A stretch of DNA of 64,000 nt, taken from assembly GCA_041874725.1 (NCBI GenBank), contig CP097466.1, positions 868,001 through 932,000 of the forward strand, in the 5' to 3' direction. The notes beneath the pieces are model-generated. The model searched no databases, was not told where the DNA came from, and saw only the letters and a program-made list of their open reading frames with translations. Within the stretch, counting starts at the first letter, position 1; each line of letters begins with the position of its first letter. The stretch comes from Duganella sp. BuS-21. Its GTDB lineage: Bacteria; Pseudomonadota; Gammaproteobacteria; Burkholderiales; Burkholderiaceae_D. This document shows, piece after piece, positions 62,354-64,000 of the stretch. The translations under genes were made by a program, and so were the position numbers.

Positions 62354-64000
62354 TTGAAAAACGCTTTCGCCATTGTAACTCTCTCCGCCTTGATGTCCGC
62401 GTGCGCCGTAGCGCCGCAAAAGCCGGCCGAGTCCGTCGCCACGCCGCCGGCCGAGGTCGAGGCCACCCCTGTGGCCGAGGCGCCGGCGCCGGTCCCGGAG
62501 GTGCTGCCGAATACCGAACTGACCGGCGACCTGCTGTTCCGCCTCACCAAGGCGGAATTGGAATTCAAGCAGGGCCAGTGGCAGGGGCCTTACATCACCA
62601 TGATGGCGCTGGCGCAGCAAACCCGCGATCCGCGCCTGGCGCGGCGCGCCGTCGAAATGGCGCTCACCGCCAGGCAGAACGGCGAGGCGCTGTCCGCCGT
62701 CCGCCTGTGGCGCAGCCTCGCGCCGGACTCGGACGAGGCGACCCAGTACTTCCTCGGCTTCGCCGTGGTGGCCGATAGCCTTGATGAAGCCGAAGTCGTG
62801 TTCGAGCAGCGTCTGAAGGATGCGCCGCCGGCGGCACGGCCGCTGGCCATGTTCCAGATGCAGCAGTTCCTGCTGCGCGCCAAGGACAAGTCTGCCGCCT
62901 TCAAGCTGGAGGAGCGCGTGCTGATGCCGTACGAAGGCACGCTGGAAGCGCACCTGATCCTGGCGCAAGGCGCATTCGGCCTCAACGACCTGGCCCGCGC
63001 CCGCGAGGAGGCCGCCAAGGCCATGGCCATCAAGCCCGATTCGGAACTGGCCATCCTGACCACGGCGCAGGTGTCGGGCGACATCGAAGCGGCCATGCAG
63101 ATGCTGACCGGCTTTCTGGAAAAATACCCGAACGCACGCGAGGTGCGCGCTGCCTACGCCCGCATCCTGGTCGACAACAAGCAGTTCGACGAGGCCCGCA
63201 AACAATTCCTGATCCTGCTGAAAGACCAGCCGGACAATATCGCCACCCTGTACGCGCTCGGTGTGATGGGCATGCAGAACAACGACCTGCCGGAAGCCGA
63301 GAAGTATTTCAGCCGCTTTGTCGGCGCGCTGGAAGACCATCCGAACGACGAGCGCGATCCGGCCAAGGCGCTGATGATACTGTCGCAAATCGCCGAGCAG
63401 CGCGGCGACGTCGACCAGGCCTACAGCTGGCTGGAAAAGATCGAGGGCGGCGACGAAAAAATCTACCTGGCCGCGCGCATGAAAATGTCGGTGCTGTTGG
63501 CCCGCAAAGGCAATGTCGACCAGGCCCGCCAGCAACTGGCGGAGCTCAAGCCGACCGATCCGGCCGACCAGGCGCAGGTATTTCAAACGGATGCACAACT
63601 GCTGCGCGACGCCGGCGATCACCGCGCCGCCTATGTGGTGCTGGAAAACGCCATCAAGCGCTATCCGGACAATCCCGACCTGCTGTACGACTTCGCGCTG
63701 GTGGCGGAAAAGCTCGGCCAGTTGGAGTTGATGGAAAAATCTCTGCGCCAGGTGATGATTGCCGCGCCGGACAACCAGCACGCGTACAACGCGCTGGGCT
63801 ACTCGCTGGCCGAGCGCAACGAGCGCCTGCCGGAAGCCCACGCGCTGATCGACAAGGCCATGCAGATGGCGCCGGGCGATCCCTTCATCATGGACAGCAT
63901 GGGCTGGGTGCAGTTCCGCATGGGTAATCTGAGCGAGGCCGAATCCTTCCTGCGCCGTGCCTACGCGCTGCGCAACGATCCCGAGATTGCCGTGCACCTG
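62354..64000 (+). CDS. TPR-repeat lipoprotein (3' truncated by window)
   Basis: The first 549 codons of a gene that runs off the window. It starts at TTG 62354, preceded by AGGA with 6-bp spacing. The signal [16 protein letters not shown] ends in a lipobox with Cys at residue 17, then a Pro/Ala/Val-rich linker, then many TPR units (for example [60 protein letters not shown]). The family is an outer-membrane or periplasmic TPR scaffold; in related bacteria it precedes lolB-ispE-prs. Specific partners are unknown. Confidence 0.85.
   Translation, partial: MKNAFAIVTLSALMSACAVAPQKPAESVATPPAEVEATPVAEAPAPVPEVLPNTELTGDLLFRLTKAELEFKQGQWQGPYITMMALAQQTRDPRLARRAVEMALTARQNGEALSAVRLWRSLAPDSDEATQYFLGFAVVADSLDEAEVVFEQRLKDAPPAARPLAMFQMQQFLLRAKDKSAAFKLEERVLMPYEGTLEAHLILAQGAFGLNDLARAREEAAKAMAIKPDSELAILTTAQVSGDIEAAMQMLTGFLEKYPNAREVRAAYARILVDNKQFDEARKQFLILLKDQPDNIATLYALGVMGMQNNDLPEAEKYFSRFVGALEDHPNDERDPAKALMILSQIAEQRGDVDQAYSWLEKIEGGDEKIYLAARMKMSVLLARKGNVDQARQQLAELKPTDPADQAQVFQTDAQLLRDAGDHRAAYVVLENAIKRYPDNPDLLYDFALVAEKLGQLELMEKSLRQVMIAAPDNQHAYNALGYSLAERNERLPEAHALIDKAMQMAPGDPFIMDSMGWVQFRMGNLSEAESFLRRAYALRNDPEIAVHL

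Noticed and set aside
62252..63997. Minus-strand extension of mutM upstream of its ATG
   Set aside because: MutM must begin with Met-Pro-Glu because the proline is the catalytic nucleophile; the extension is the shadow of the TPR lipoprotein.

Overview
The window looks like a chromosomal segment of a betaproteobacterium of the order Burkholderiales, most likely family Oxalobacteraceae (Duganella/Massilia/Janthinobacterium-like). This rests on the gene order (S10-spc-alpha ribosomal block; ponA-type PBP1A divergent from pilMNOPQ-aroKB-dgt; mutY/dynamin-like GTPase/mutM; cytochrome c4-ResB-CcsB-MsrPQ-lysA-lptM-cyaY), on the high GC content and on the many GTG/TTG starts. No species can be named from the sequence alone.

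Layout. 1-3.3 kb: the 3' part of a CreC-type sensor kinase, creD, and a ParE-type toxin-antitoxin pair with an 11-G run in front of the antitoxin. 3.4-17.7 kb: 28 translation and transcription genes from rplC to rplQ, with secY, infA, rpmJ and rpoA. rpsJ is not at the head, and internal hairpins/terminators split the cluster after rpsQ and between rpsD and rpoA. 17.7-21.4 kb: an iron-uptake pair (Fur box, TonB-dependent siderophore receptor, PepSY membrane protein). 21.5-25.7 kb: an M28 peptidase, DsbD and a Spy/CpxP-like protein. 25.8-32.4 kb: a two-component system followed by an RND adaptor and an RND pump. 32.4-35.3 kb: an FAD/NAD(P)-binding protein whose ribosome-binding site lies in a perfect 14-bp hairpin, then an unassigned zinc-ribbon/single-TM/proline-rich protein. 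35.4-43 kb: hemB and engB (minus strand), cytochrome c4, System II cytochrome c maturation genes and msrPQ. 43-47.3 kb: lysA-lptM against cyaY, then mrcA. 47.6-57.8 kb: pilMNOPQ, an Ig-like-repeat lipoprotein, a fused aroK-aroB gene and dgt. 57.9-64 kb: a repeat-built coiled-coil membrane protein, mutY, a dynamin-like GTPase, mutM, and a TPR lipoprotein running off the end.

How the genes work together. The ribosomal block makes ribosome subunits, the core Sec channel and the RNA polymerase alpha subunit. Cytochrome c4, ResB and CcsB form a small respiratory cytochrome module next to hemB. DsbD and MsrPQ maintain periplasmic thiols and methionines. The pil genes build the type IV pilus assembly platform and outer-membrane secretin. 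mutY and mutM are the two glycosylases of the 8-oxoguanine repair system.

I see no tRNA or rRNA, CRISPR array, prophage or insertion sequence. I found no clear undescribed multi-gene system. The most unusual items are the sequestered ribosome-binding site at 32.4 kb, the AroK-AroB fusion, the Ig-like lipoprotein coupled to pilQ, the poly-G tract of the toxin-antitoxin module, the palindrome between mrcA and pilM, a family of dispersed palindromes at operon ends, and a low-GC patch across two convergent genes.
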